This document shows positions 38,301 through 45,640 of a DNA stretch of 64,000 bases, one piece after another. Origin of the DNA: Macrocystis pyrifera (taxonomy: Eukaryota; Sar; Phaeophyceae; Laminariales; Laminariaceae); assembly GCA_031763025.1 (NCBI GenBank), contig JASSKH010000005.1:14784128-14848127 (forward strand). The letters run 5' to 3'. The notes beneath the pieces were generated by a model. The model did no database searches and was not told where the DNA came from. It saw nothing but the letters and a program-made list of their open reading frames with translations. The position numbers were made by a program, and so were the translations under genes. Every line of letters begins with the position of its first letter. The stretch's first letter is position 1.

Positions 38301-40513
38301 GTACCATGACCCAGCATTCACACGTCTACACTACTGTTCAACTAGATCAGCAAAGGTCGATGGCTAGGTTTGTATGTACAACCGAAAATCGGATTTCCAT
38401 TGTATTTAGTTCGTCCAGGCTATGCTTGGCGTTAGAGCAGTGGGGCTTCTGGATGGGGGGTGTACTCGATACTCGATATCATGCATGGCTGTAGTCGTAT
38501 GACCATAGACCCTTGCATCCCGTCAATGGCGGAACGGAGCACGTCGAATTTTCACCGACCGCAGTCATTACTTGCGGCAAGCGCGAAGAGCTGCAAGGTG
38601 TTCGGCGAGTCGCATGAAGGGCGAGCTGTACCCTACTAATAAACGCTTGTGAGGCGGACTTGCGTATGGAGGACAGCGTCAATGAGTTTTTTTTTAATTC
38701 CCGGTGCGGCAAGTTCCACAGACAGCAGCGGGAGTACTACGTCGGCAAGTTCCAGAGACAACAGCGGGAGTACTATGTGACTGCCTCTTGACTGCCTCGC
38801 CGCAAACGTTAAGATATACAATAATTCACCTTGAGCGGAGCAAAGGTTCTCCACCAGACACAAATGATCCAACTCGATCGCCAGTTGTGACCGACCAAAA
38901 AAGAAAAAAGAAAACGGTCCCCTGATTGTCCAGCTCAAGTAGTGAGCGCCATGTTACTCAGTGTCGTTGCCAACCGTCGCCAACCCAAACAACACATAGT
39001 ACACAGGGCGGGGTGGGGTTTTTTAAGCAACCGAGCTCGTGATCGGGAACTGCGCATGTCGAAGCGGACAGAGGGAACACCTGTTCCACGACCTCGTCAA
39101 ATCCACGAGTTAGGTCGCCCCGAGATCAACAAGTGCTTCAGACACCACCCGTAGCGCTGGCATCAAGCTTTGTAGGAACGCAACAGACGCAGATAACCCA
39201 GTCTATTCGGTGTCGCCGATATGAAAGCAGGAGAAGCAGGCGAATCATGCCATACAGCGGCAACAGATACTCGACATTTTCGACCGCTGCAGTCAATCAA
39301 CCGTCCAAGTAGTAGACCCGCGCAACCTCGCTCTTGCGCATTAGCCTGCCCTCTTCTCTTGAGTCAGTCCGAAAAACCTTCCCCAACCAATGCAACATTT
39401 TATGGCCGTGTAGGAAACACTCTCTTGGTCTATTCCTCATGCATGGCATGTATACTTGCGTTCTTCGTGACGAATGCGCTAGTGGCTTCAGATCCAAGCG
39501 CAGACCCACCACGCGGTACTTGAGCTACTTCGGCTATAGTCTTGAAGGCCGCGTCAGATACCCACTACGTAGGGGTGGCCCAGTGTCTATGTTTTTGGTA
39601 TACATACCTGAGTCTCCAGACTTACGAGAACCAGATGATTTGCGTACGAAATTATATTCAAGTGCGAATATCATCGATCGCCTCGTCTGGGACAAGGTTT
39701 AAGCGTTTAAAACCGGGCTAGTACCGTAATGACGAGCGCTCGTCACGTAACTGCCCGCCTGCGACACGTCGAACATACCTCACTGTTTCATGTCGGCGGT
39801 GCTGTATTTGATGGCGTTGAAACAATAATACGCATATTCAACCGCGTACGTGCCGTCAACCCTAAGACTTGCTGTACAGGGCTGTTGCACCACCTCCGCC
39901 TGCCATCCAACTCGTACTCAGCTACACCCAACACGAAGTGCATACAAAGTTTTCATTAGACTCTATAGCTATCACTTACAGGGCGTTAGCTCCAGGGGTG
40001 CACGCGTTGCCTGACAGGCATGAGTTGAGACCTGTGCCGACGATAGGCGAGGAAGAGGTGGCCACGTGCAAATAAAATTCCATGAAGACAATGGCGTCTA
40101 AACAAGGTGTGTAATACTCTGTACCAGTTCAAAATCCAACGGACATATTTAATCTAGCGGAAGTGTTCGTTGCACGTGCATGGCTTCAGGGGTTTGGCAA
40201 CCTAAGGCCTCTTCACGGCTTCCTCTCACGTACGGTACTGACTGTCTGTGTTCACGGGAACTACACTGCTCTTCGCAGCAATCTCACGTCGAGATGACTT
40301 ATCTCTGAGCTAGCACGAGGAGAATAGCACGCCAACAGAACACATCAAAATACGCGTGGCGAATCGCTTTCCCCGTCCTTGATGCTCGAAGTCGCACACA
40401 AACACATGAACGTGGGGTATTGTATAGCCAGTTTATACTATACCAGAATGGTACTCACCATCAGCAGTGGCCACGACCAAAAGTAGTGGTCCTAGTAGCC
40501 TGGTGAGCCACAT
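8347..40513 (-). CDS. secreted LRR-EGF-discoidin-like protein, ~28 exons (whole gene)
   Basis: This is a hand-built split gene in which each exon is listed separately. Twenty-six introns run from 427 to 2,115 bp and the last is 77 bp. Donors are mostly GTGAGT, with some GTAAGT, GTGGGT or close variants. Phases chain correctly throughout: signal exon exit 1, linker 1 to 2, N-cap and all LRR cassettes 2 to 2, C-cap 2 to 2 then 2 to 1, EGF 1 to 1, discoidin 1 to 0, last exon 0. Leaving out frameshifted LRR16, the exons add up to 2,178 nt, or 725 residues. Signal peptide is residues 1-18, LRR solenoid about 66-521, Cys-rich cap and EGF about 535-577, discoidin-like domain about 578-719. No membrane anchor or kinase follows, so secretion is inferred. 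The likely role is extracellular protein or glycan recognition. That is inferred from the domains; ligand and partners are unknown. Published work on Ectocarpus describes one-exon-per-LRR organisation in LRR-ROCO and NB-ARC-TPR genes; this gene has the same exon logic with a different frame of domains. Confidence 0.8.
8445..8869 (-). CDS. discoidin / F5-8-type-C-like domain exon
   Basis: A 425-bp exon (acceptor CCCTAG, donor GTGGGT, phase 1 in and 0 out) encoding about 142 residues. The sequence has the galactose-binding-like hallmarks: NTRDDSLDANSRWSC near the start, then CCIEYFFDEPQDIVDLNIAF, a KGAERTRTLNVYNNG strand pair, and a LSLCLDD…DWLSITE end. Paired Cys residues suit an extracellular domain. 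F5/8-type-C domains usually bind glycans, lipids or proteins; here that is an inference. It is the longest exon and the C-terminal module of the protein. An antisense 155-codon ORF over it (8,406-8,873, +) is a shadow. Confidence 0.85.
10752..10829 (-). CDS. EGF-like exon
   Basis: A 78-bp exon, phase 1 to 1, acceptor CTGCGCAG, donor GTGCGT. It encodes ECPAFSTC followed by CDEDGNACECQPGTDGYSC, with the C-x-C and G-x-x-G-x-x-C spacing of the second half of an EGF module. The first Cys of the module (DATC) is supplied by the exon upstream. Its symmetric phase makes it a movable module. It links the LRR solenoid to the discoidin-like domain. Confidence 0.8.
11599..11648 (-). CDS. LRR C-cap exon, second part
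   Basis: A 50-bp exon with acceptor AAACTGCAG and donor GTAAGC. It is the only exon that turns phase 2 into phase 1, just what is needed between the LRR block and the EGF exon. It encodes SDNVNVGPLLDADATC and completes the Ile codon begun by the previous exon. Support is splice signals, phase and smooth joining rather than family similarity. Confidence 0.65.
12857..12898 (-). CDS. LRR C-cap exon, first part
   Basis: A 42-bp exon, phase 2 to 2, acceptor TTCTCCAG, donor GTAAGA. It encodes SLSENEGLQCIPA, i.e. the L-x-x-N-x-x-L-x-C-I-P form of a final half repeat with its capping Cys. The reading frame meets a stop straight after the donor, so the intron is needed. Confidence 0.7.
13860..14010. 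repeat. degenerate GATAT/GATAC repeat
   Basis: An irregular run of ATGATATGATACGATA-like pentamer and decamer units inside the intron between LRR20 and the C-cap. Simple-sequence DNA. Confidence 0.75.
14273..14344 (-). CDS. LRR cassette 20 (last full repeat)
   Basis: A 72-bp exon, phase 2 to 2, acceptor AACCAG, donor GTGAGT. Core HIFRNKLTILPAGLFDGL. A second possible acceptor (TTTTCAG) lies 12 nt further in and would give a shorter in-frame exon of 60 bp. Confidence 0.85.
14403..14514. mobile_element. TA-flanked palindromic MITE, copy 2
   Basis: Left end TTACGAGGGCCCATAGTAAA, right end the near-complement TTTACTATGGTCCCCCGTAA. TA lies on both sides (14,401-14,402 and 14,515-14,516). It sits in the intron between LRR19 and LRR20. 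A worn right-end-like piece follows at about 14,606-14,650. Confidence 0.88.
15119..15190 (-). CDS. LRR cassette 19
   Basis: A 72-bp exon, phase 2 to 2, acceptor AATTCAG, donor GTGAGT. Core ILDNDIATLPTDIFDDMSSL. All scaffold Leu, Asn and Phe positions are kept. Confidence 0.9.
16080..16151 (-). CDS. LRR cassette 18
   Basis: A 72-bp exon, phase 2 to 2, acceptor CGCGCAG, donor GTGAGT. Core ELTDNHLTALPAELFRGL. Confidence 0.9.
16708..16779 (-). CDS. LRR cassette 17
   Basis: A 72-bp exon, phase 2 to 2, acceptor GATCAG, donor GTGAGA (weaker than its neighbours). Core ELADNAITSLPGSLFENTP. The TPVL ending resembles that of cassette 16. Confidence 0.88.
16994..17064. repeat. 71-bp fold-back element
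   Basis: Ends ACCGCAGTCCC and GGGACTGCAGT are inverted repeats. A related left half (ACTGCAGTCCCGTTGCGGGGA) lies at about 10,009-10,029 in another intron. Probably a small MITE. Confidence 0.55.
18040..18112 (-). pseudogene. LRR cassette 16, frameshifted
   Basis: A cassette with intact acceptor (AAAACAG) and donor (GTGAGT), but 73 bp long instead of 72. The first part reads FLNGNALTTLPANY. A run of four T then shifts the frame, and in the next frame the usual tail FQATPVLET is visible. Included, it would throw the whole downstream protein out of frame; skipped, the frame is kept because neighbours are phase 2 to 2. It is either a sequencing or assembly slip in the T-run or a freshly dead cassette that must be spliced out. 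Confidence 0.8.
18903..18974 (-). CDS. LRR cassette 15
   Basis: A 72-bp exon, phase 2 to 2, acceptor TTGCCAG, donor GTGAGT. Core VENNELTYLPEDLFNGTP. Confidence 0.9.
19328..19394. repeat. 67-bp fold-back element
   Basis: AGACCGGACAGAT at the left and ATCTGTCCGGTCT at the right are perfect 13-bp inverted repeats around an AT-rich centre that is itself partly palindromic. Intronic; single copy seen. Confidence 0.7.
19802..19873 (-). CDS. LRR cassette 14
   Basis: A 72-bp exon, phase 2 to 2, acceptor TACCGCAG, donor GTGAGT. Core ILDDNKLTTLPSGFLDGL. A Leu takes the place of the usual Phe, as in cassette 1. Confidence 0.9.
20698..20769 (-). CDS. LRR cassette 13
   Basis: A 72-bp exon, phase 2 to 2, acceptor CATGCAG, donor GTAAGT. 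Core WLDRNELVSLPAGLLKRNP. Confidence 0.88.
21486..21557 (-). CDS. LRR cassette 12
   Basis: A 72-bp exon, phase 2 to 2, acceptor AAACCAG, donor GTGGGT. Core FLSANKFVTLPEDTFDDL. Confidence 0.88.
23395..23506. repeat. 60-bp tandem duplication
   Basis: The block CTTGGTGCCAACCAAGCC…GCTATCGCTAAAAA…GTATTT…ACCAATG occurs twice at an exact 60-bp step, with about five differences. Each copy holds the small palindrome CTTGGTGCCAACCAAG. Intronic. Confidence 0.88.
23596..23667 (-). CDS. LRR cassette 11
   Basis: A 72-bp exon, phase 2 to 2, acceptor CGACGCAG, donor GTGAGT. Core ELEENCLTTLPDGIFKGP. It carries an unpaired Cys next to the conserved Asn. Confidence 0.9.
25232..25303 (-). CDS. LRR cassette 10
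   Basis: A 72-bp exon, phase 2 to 2, acceptor CACGCAG, donor GTGAGT. Core DLDSNQLEVLPANIFDGL. It is the closest to the general repeat consensus and served as the template for finding the others. Confidence 0.93.
27012..27083 (-). CDS. LRR cassette 9
   Basis: A 72-bp exon, phase 2 to 2, acceptor GGAACAG, donor GTGAGT. Core RLASNNFVTLPADLFQGM. Confidence 0.9.
27795..27945. repeat. ~86-bp tandem duplication
   Basis: Two diverged copies of a block with GGTCACGTCAAACCCGGAACG and GGCGACACGCATCT, offset by about 86 bp. Intronic, between LRR8 and LRR9. Confidence 0.75.
28617..28691 (-). CDS. LRR cassette 8 (75 bp)
   Basis: A 75-bp exon, phase 2 to 2, acceptor GATGCAG, donor GTGAGT. Core HLDSNEFTTLTADAFDGV followed by an extra Gly near the end. 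It is one residue longer than the usual unit, and its Pro is replaced by Thr. The frame is kept. Confidence 0.88.
29253..29324 (-). CDS. LRR cassette 7
   Basis: A 72-bp exon, phase 2 to 2, acceptor GCACCAG, donor GTGAGT. Core DLGDNVMTTLEPRTFAGLP. Confidence 0.9.
29649..29752. mobile_element. TA-flanked palindromic MITE, copy 3
   Basis: Left end TTACGGGGGACCATATTAAA, right end TTTACTATGGCTCCCCGTAA. TA on both sides (29,647-29,648 and 29,753-29,754). In the intron between LRR6 and LRR7. Confidence 0.9.
30823..30926. mobile_element. TA-flanked palindromic MITE, copy 4
   Basis: Left end TTGCGGGGGTCCATAGTTAA, right end with TACCCCCGTAA. TA on both sides. In the same intron as copy 3, in the same orientation. 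The paired change TTAACGGGACC/GGTCCTGTTAA in both arms shows a compensated variant of the family. Confidence 0.88.
31169..31237 (-). pseudogene. relic LRR cassette between LRR6 and LRR7
   Basis: A 69-bp stretch with LRR features on the same strand. It starts FLYLNQHVS, has a TGA, then MHGFDGLPSPAEL, close to the GLPSLTEL end of LRR6. Its donor-like site is weak (GTGAAG) and its acceptor poor (CTGAG). I read it as a decayed duplicate now part of the intron. Confidence 0.6.
31351..31422 (-). CDS. LRR cassette 6
   Basis: A 72-bp exon, phase 2 to 2, acceptor CATTCAG, donor GTGAGT. Core DLTFNAFTTMSAESLEGLP. Its sequence is nearest to the relic cassette just downstream. Confidence 0.88.
31960..32031 (-). 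CDS. LRR cassette 5
   Basis: A 72-bp exon, phase 2 to 2, acceptor TTCTATAG, donor GTAAGT. Core NLQGNGMEVLSAGVFEGL. Confidence 0.88.
33448..33516 (-). CDS. LRR cassette 4 (69-bp subtype)
   Basis: A 69-bp exon, phase 2 to 2, acceptor ACCGCAG, donor GTGAGC. Core VLSGNALTLEPGNFEGA. It shares the short form and the GNFxG motif with cassette 2. A 260-codon minus-strand ORF across it is in another frame and is spurious. Confidence 0.85.
34853..34924 (-). CDS. LRR cassette 3
   Basis: A 72-bp exon, phase 2 to 2, acceptor TTTCAG, donor GTGAGT. Core ELDDNNLESLPTAAFEGL. Confidence 0.9.
35856..35924 (-). CDS. LRR cassette 2 (69-bp subtype)
   Basis: A 69-bp exon, phase 2 to 2, acceptor GCCACAG, donor GTAAGC. 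Core DVRQNNLVLQSGNFKGG. It is the sister of cassette 4, from which it is separated by one ordinary cassette. Confidence 0.85.
36665..36736 (-). CDS. LRR cassette 1
   Basis: A 72-bp exon, phase 2 to 2, acceptor GCTCCAG, donor GTGAGT. Core TLFNNEITTLPLDFLDGF. It joins the N-cap through an Ile codon split by the intron. Confidence 0.9.
37775..37864 (-). CDS. LRR N-terminal cap exon
   Basis: A 90-bp exon, phase 2 to 2, acceptor CGTTGCAG, donor GTGAGT. It encodes STPSCGITDADMPDLIACFD and a short tail, with two Cys and an amphipathic helix, as expected of the cap before the first LRR. Confidence 0.8.
38455..39000 (-). repeat. dispersed ~0.53-kb repeat, copy B
   Basis: The reverse complement of this stretch matches 2,925-3,450 along its length. 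It differs in carrying an internal ~46-bp box twice (38,703-38,780, CGGCAAGTTCCACAGACAGC-type units) where copy A has it once. It lies in the intron between the linker and N-cap exons. Confidence 0.7.
39980..40031 (-). CDS. linker exon after the signal peptide
   Basis: A 52-bp exon, acceptor GGCACAG, donor GTAAGT, phase 1 in and 2 out, the only phase change that can link the signal exon to the N-cap. It encodes LNSCLSGNACTPGANA. Support is phase and splice sites; the sequence itself is short. Confidence 0.65.
40459..40513 (-). CDS. signal-peptide exon (start codon)
   Basis: ATG opens MWLTRLLGPLLLVVATADG: a charged N end, a Leu/Val core and a small-residue cleavage region (ATA). A GTGAGT donor follows in phase 1. 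It is the first exon of the gene and sends the product into the secretory pathway. An overlapping 73-codon ORF (40,492-40,713, -) is in another frame and has no partner. No clear promoter element was recognised upstream. Confidence 0.75.
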
Positions 40514-41460
40514 GCTGTGGGGTGTTTTGTAGCCTTTTCCTCAGCTACCTGGATACATTGCGAGGACGGAGCGGCAGAGTGCAGCGAACAGCTGATCACG
40601 CGGCTATTTGAGGTAGCCTGCTGCTCAACCTGATTTTCATGCCCCTGTGACAAGGAGCGTGTTTGGTTGAATAGTGTGTACTTGCACAGCACTACAGAAC
40701 ACAAGTAATACATAAAACCCCCACGATTGTCAGCGAGTTCAGTGACTTACCACTTCACTTCATAAGGATCTGTTACTATCAACAAAGGCATTTTAGATTC
40801 AACTCGGATCGATTGTAGACTTCAGTACAACTCGAGTGCGAAATCCAGTTCGACAATAATAAGAGTCGGTGCAACTTGGTTCTCGAAGCCGAAAAATATA
40901 GCCACCGCGCAACGGAGCAACATACGTATTCAGTGTCTACCGTATCAAATTAACCTGTTAATAGAGTAATTTGGATTCAACTTGCATCAGCATTTAGTAC
41001 CAAACAAGAGCAAGATCCAGTTCGCTAATAATAGACGACACAATTCGACTTGGTTTCCGAAGCAGCAGAACAAACCCACCGTACAACTGCATCATAGCAG
41101 CATGCAGCACTCAGCAGCAAGGAGCAAGGAATTAACATACAACACCACACCAATCACGCCAACCCAGCGTCCGCTTTCAATAGATAGACCGGCAAACGAA
41201 CACAACACAAAAAAAGGTTCAATAAGCTCATAAACCAAAATCTAACAAGAGTTGCCTAAATAGGACCACAATAATCAACAGCATCAGCAGTGTTTCATGT
41301 TTCAAAACACGCATGACCACCGACAGCCATCGCTTGGCCCATCCCAGAAAATAAGTAGCGCGACAATCGCCGATTGAGGACTACTCATGTTGTGTCCGGC
41401 GGGATCTTTCAGGGTTCGCGCAGTTTTTTCATTGTTTGCGGGGGTAAGAATTTCTTATTG
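40514..41460. other. upstream flank of the LRR gene
   Basis: No other gene recognised. Promoter and 5' UTR of the LRR gene should lie here. I see AT-rich DNA but no TATA box or initiator that I can defend. Confidence 0.35.
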
Positions 41461-41461
41461 G

Positions 41462-41600
41462 TGCAATCAAGGTACGGGCGGGCGTAGACCCAACCCAACC
41501 CAGCCCCTATAACCCGAACCCTAACTCCCACCCAAACGCGGGCACAAAACACCCTCAAAAACGGGCTAAAAGTGCGGCTGCGCCTTTTTTTTTTCGCGAT
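41462..41600. repeat. dispersed repeat with telomere-like segment, copy 1
   Basis: AATCAAGGTACGGGCGGGCG starts a block that continues with CCCAACCC and CCCGAACCCTAAC units. The same start recurs at 43,264, on the other side of the large TAG tract. Confidence 0.6.
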
Positions 41601-41796
41601 TTGTGAATATTCAGAACCCGCGGGCTACAATGAGTATTATTAATAATACATTTTATGATACATTACTACTACAGCAGAATTTTTGACGTTGACTGTAAAG
41701 TTCCTGAAAAAAATCCAGAAGCTCCCCTTCGAGGGCGGACAGACCTTGATGATAGTAGATCTTTATGGGGGTTTTGTGTTGGACGCTCCCTCCGAC

Positions 41797-41825
41797 CCGA
41801 ACCCTAACCCTAACCCTAACCCGGC
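41797..41825. repeat. interstitial telomere-like CCCTAA repeat
   Basis: CCCGAACCCTAACCCTAACC, about four units of CCCTAA with one variant. A TTAGGG-oriented tract lies at 56,376-56,432. Confidence 0.8.
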
Positions 41826-42548
41826 CCTATGCCTGTGGTCAGTGCTGGGATGCTGTGCTTGTTAAGACTCTAGGTTGGCTCGGCCGGCGTGGATGCTGAG
41901 CTTGGGAAGACTCTAGCTTGACTCGGCATGACTGGGGATGCTGTGGCTGGGAAATACTCGAAAGTTGATTGAGCCGCGTAAAACATACCCCTAGCCAATC
42001 AGAGTGCCTCATTAGCTACCCCAGGAAGATCTACTATCAAGGTTTGTCCACTACTGAAGTGAAAACTACTGCGCCGAGTTTTGCTAATACCTGGTAGGTG
42101 TGTACATCTTACTTATTAAAGAGTAATGCGAGGATACAGGAATCCGGGTTCAGACCAGTTGCTCTTTTCTTTCCCGCTGATGAACCACATTATTCCTGTA
42201 AAAAGCTTATTCTTACTTCTACACCGTCCATAAAAGCACGCCAGGTAAATCTGCTATTATAGATGCTGCTATCAATACTAATATATAGATGAGACGATCA
42301 GGGGCAAGCACCAGGACGATTCGACCGTCGCTCCAGAGAGTGCTAAATTATGTACTACATAATGTACAGCAAGAGGCTCAACTGCTGTAGTTGTACAACA
42401 CGTACGTGCGCGGACCTCAATTTATATTATTGTCTGAGGTGTAGGTGTGCTTGCATTCATGTTCTTTGCATATTTTTTTCCGAACGGAAAGAAAACGATT
42501 TCGTACGACGTACGAGGTACGCGTATTAAATAGTCCAAACCACAGGAA
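41826..42548. other. no gene recognised
   Basis: A diverged duplication of about 50 bp (GGATGCTG-type units, 41,850-41,950) is visible. Nothing else. Confidence 0.4.
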
Positions 42549-42983
<435 letters not shown>

Positions 42984-43263
42984 GTAGGTACGGGTAGGTA
43001 GGTATCAGTGTTGACGAAAAGGCGTCCGGCCCTGCCTACGCACGTAAGTAAGTATTTATTCCTACACGATATATTCGCAGGTTTGTTCATGGTCCAAAGA
43101 ATGCCAGAACAATGCATATATTTCCACGCCCCCAGACCGTGTAAACCAGCTCCTACTTCGATTTTAATATTAACAGTACAATCTGCTCCTTAGGAGTGAT
43201 CTATGCGCAAGAAGAGTATTCACGCATTGCATTGCTTTGCTGGCTAGGAAGCACTTCCTCGTG

Positions 43264-43410
43264 GAATCAAGGTACGGGCGGGCGTAAACAAAACCCAACT
43301 AAATCCAACCCCTGGCCGACCCACTACTACTACTACTGCTTGCTGTACCCTACAGCCTAGCCAAAACGAGCCTAAAGACGGCTGACTCTAAAAACAAAGC
43401 TGCGCCACTT
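43264..43410. repeat. dispersed repeat, copy 2
   Basis: Starts AATCAAGGTACGGGCGGGCG as at 41,466, then AC-rich units and a stretch with CTGCGCC as in copy 1. The two copies bracket the TAG tract in direct orientation. Confidence 0.6.
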
Positions 43411-43903
43411 TATTTAGGATCGAGCGAGAAAATGTTGTACTGCGGGTCACGATTCCGATGTTCAGACCACGCCCAGACAATGAATTGAGGCAGGAAATGC
43501 GGCAATGCCTACAAAGTGATCATTGATATTATACTCGTACTCGATCGTGAAAAAACTGGCTTGGTACGTACGTGGTGCGACTGTTCAGTTTTTTTATCGC
43601 CTGATGAGGTATAGACATGCTTCAGGTTTCAAGTGTAATATTCTCTGCTTCTTTTTGTTGTTACCGAGGGAAAAAAAAAAAAAAAAAAAACAAGCCAAGA
43701 ATAGTACGCATGGTGTTAATAGCTGAAGCACGCGTCTACAACTCCGACAAAAATAATTAAAGCTGTACGTACACAGCTGAAATAGGTACGAAATAACAGC
43801 TCAAGCTACCATGCCCTGGTCAAAAACTCAACTTGCAAGGTGGGAGGAAATCTGGGGTTTGTGGATAGGTGGGGTATTGGATCGTTATTGGCGTAAGTGA
43901 TTG
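43411..43903. other. no gene recognised
   Basis: Contains an A-run at 43,671-43,690. No exon-like or RNA-like structure. Confidence 0.4.
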
Positions 43904-43908
43904 AGAGG

Positions 43909-45087
43909 TATGGCCTCTGCCAGATGATATCAGCAAGAGGGCTTCCAGCGAGGGACTCCACCAGTCTCGCTGGCCTCGCACTCAGTAAGTCTTGTTCTTA
44001 GAGCTTGTATTATCACGGAGTGATCCTCATCGGACCACGAGCCAGGTGGCTAGGGGACATCACACAGGATCCCCGGCCACTGCTCCACTCACACATGCGA
44101 TTACACTGAAACCTCCACGGCTTGGTATCTTTTGGCTACAGCACCCCCAAAGCGAGTTCACTCGACACGAACGGTCCTGCGCGCGGTACATGGCATGCAC
44201 CGCGTGATTCTCCGCAAAATACTTTTCCATAGCGGAGTTTACCATCATCGCGCGGTCTTTGACGGATGTTTCACCGCCCTGCTTTTCATCGCGCCTCATT
44301 GAGAGAACGCGACGCAAGTCCGCTGCCGCCCGCGAGGTGTCAAATCTGTTGCTGGTGGTTGTGTAACCAGCGTGCTGCCTAACAGCGTCCAACAACTCCG
44401 AGGCGGTCATCGTAGTCTGATGCTTGTAAAATCCCTCAAAACACCGATGAATGTAATTGGGGATAAGCTGGCCCATGCTCACTTTGGAGTGCTGAACCCC
44501 CCCTGAGCGTTGGCGAGCTGCAGCCGTTCCTCATAATCGAGGTACGCTGCGTAAAAAACACGAGAGGCCTGCTCGGTCCACACCTCTCCGTATTTCGGTG
44601 GAGTCAGAGACTCCCCTACCACCAGCGGTGTGCTTGCCGTGTGCGCCATAATCCACAGCAGTCCACCTGGACTCTACTGTAATAACGGAGAAACTGCCGC
44701 CTGACCTGTGCGTCCTCCAGCTCCCGGAGCGTCCTCCCCTGCTGTGCGCTTCAAGCCGTTTCGATCCGTCCAACGGGCCAACTGCCTTCCCAGCTGTGAC
44801 CCAATACTCCGCAGCCGAAAACTCCTCCAACAGAAGTTCCGCGAATATCTAGATATTATGGCCTCTGCCAGATGATATCAGCAAGAGGGCTTCCAGCGAG
44901 GGACTCCACCAGTCTCGCTGGCCTCGCACTCAGTAAGTCTTGTTCTTAGAGCTTGTATTATCACGGAGTGATCCTCATCGGACCACGAGCCAGGTGGCTA
45001 GGGGACATCACACAGGATCCCCGGCCACTGCTCCACTCACACATGCGATTACACTGAAACCTCCACGGCTTGGTATCTTTTGGCTAC
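43909..45087 (-). mobile_element. small LTR retroelement (TRIM-like), whole
   Basis: Direct terminal repeats of 231 bp (43,909-44,139 and 44,857-45,087) look identical base for base. The element is flanked by a 5-bp target duplication AGAGG (43,904-43,908 and 45,088-45,092). The internal part is about 717 bp. Its larger ORFs lie on the minus strand (44,060-44,482 and 44,531-44,830), so that is the probable sense strand. No reverse transcriptase, protease or integrase is present, so it must have moved with enzymes of another element. Identical terminal repeats point to a very recent insertion. Family beyond LTR type is not clear. Confidence 0.85.
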
Positions 45088-45091
45088 AGAG

Positions 45092-45220
45092 GACACGGGA
45101 TGGGGGAGAGAGGGTCAGCATCAACTTGGTAAGGTCGCGGAGAGTATTGTATAGTTGGCGTGATTGATATGACGGGATGGGGGAGAGAGTCAGCATCAAT
45201 TTGGCAAGGAGCAAACCAGA
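45092..45220. repeat. ~78-bp tandem duplication
   Basis: GGGATGGGGGAGAGAG and GTCAGCATCAA…TTGG…AAGG occur twice at about 78 bp spacing, directly next to the LTR element. Confidence 0.75.
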
Positions 45221-45552
45221 TCATCAGGAAAGACAAAAGCTGGGAAGGGTCAATATAGAGAATGCTATATATAGAGAGAGTACCGGCCTCTACTCGTGGG
45301 TGTAGGCCATCGCTGGAGCCTGGCAGTGGGCGGGAGGTCGCCGAGTTGAAAGAAGATGACAATGAACTCAACGCTAGGCAGAGTCGATGTGATTCTGATA
45401 TATGAAGAAGCATCACACAAAAAAATAATTATTTAAAATATATATAAAAATATCAGACGAGACGAGACGAGTGCTACGGACTCGCGCTGTGTGGACGGGC
45501 CCGCACGAAACTTTGCTAGGTTGCCGGTCGTATTGTTGTTTTGTTGTTGTTA

Positions 45553-45640
45553 TTTTCTTATCCTTCGGCGGATTGGTAAAAATAAAGCTTAAGCTCACCA
45601 CACTTCCACGTTCCAATTTCGTGCCGTGTGTCAATTTAGC
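45553..45640 (-). repeat. short dispersed repeat, copy 2
   Basis: Matches 3,768-3,850 over about 85 bp, again next to a T-rich run on the plus strand. Confidence 0.55.

Larger units (their letters stand above)
8368..40458 (-). other. introns of the LRR gene: contents
   Basis: The introns hold no second gene that I can support; long ORFs in them (for example 17,193-17,804, 28,741-29,307 and 35,967-36,581, all +) lack any family signature. What is recognisable: MITEs at 14,403, 29,649 and 30,823; the 0.5-kb repeat at 38,455; fold-backs at 16,994 and 19,328; tandem duplications at 23,395 and 27,795; GATAT repeats at 13,860; a CTG run at 30,229-30,250; a G-run at 21,620; one relic LRR cassette at 31,169; and short GCTCCTC hairpins near 9,810, 9,958, 12,232, 19,133, 32,634, 32,852 and 37,195. 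The stretches 32,725-32,880 and 37,100-37,225 share diverged homology around the last two hairpins. The rest is unique-looking. Confidence 0.6.
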
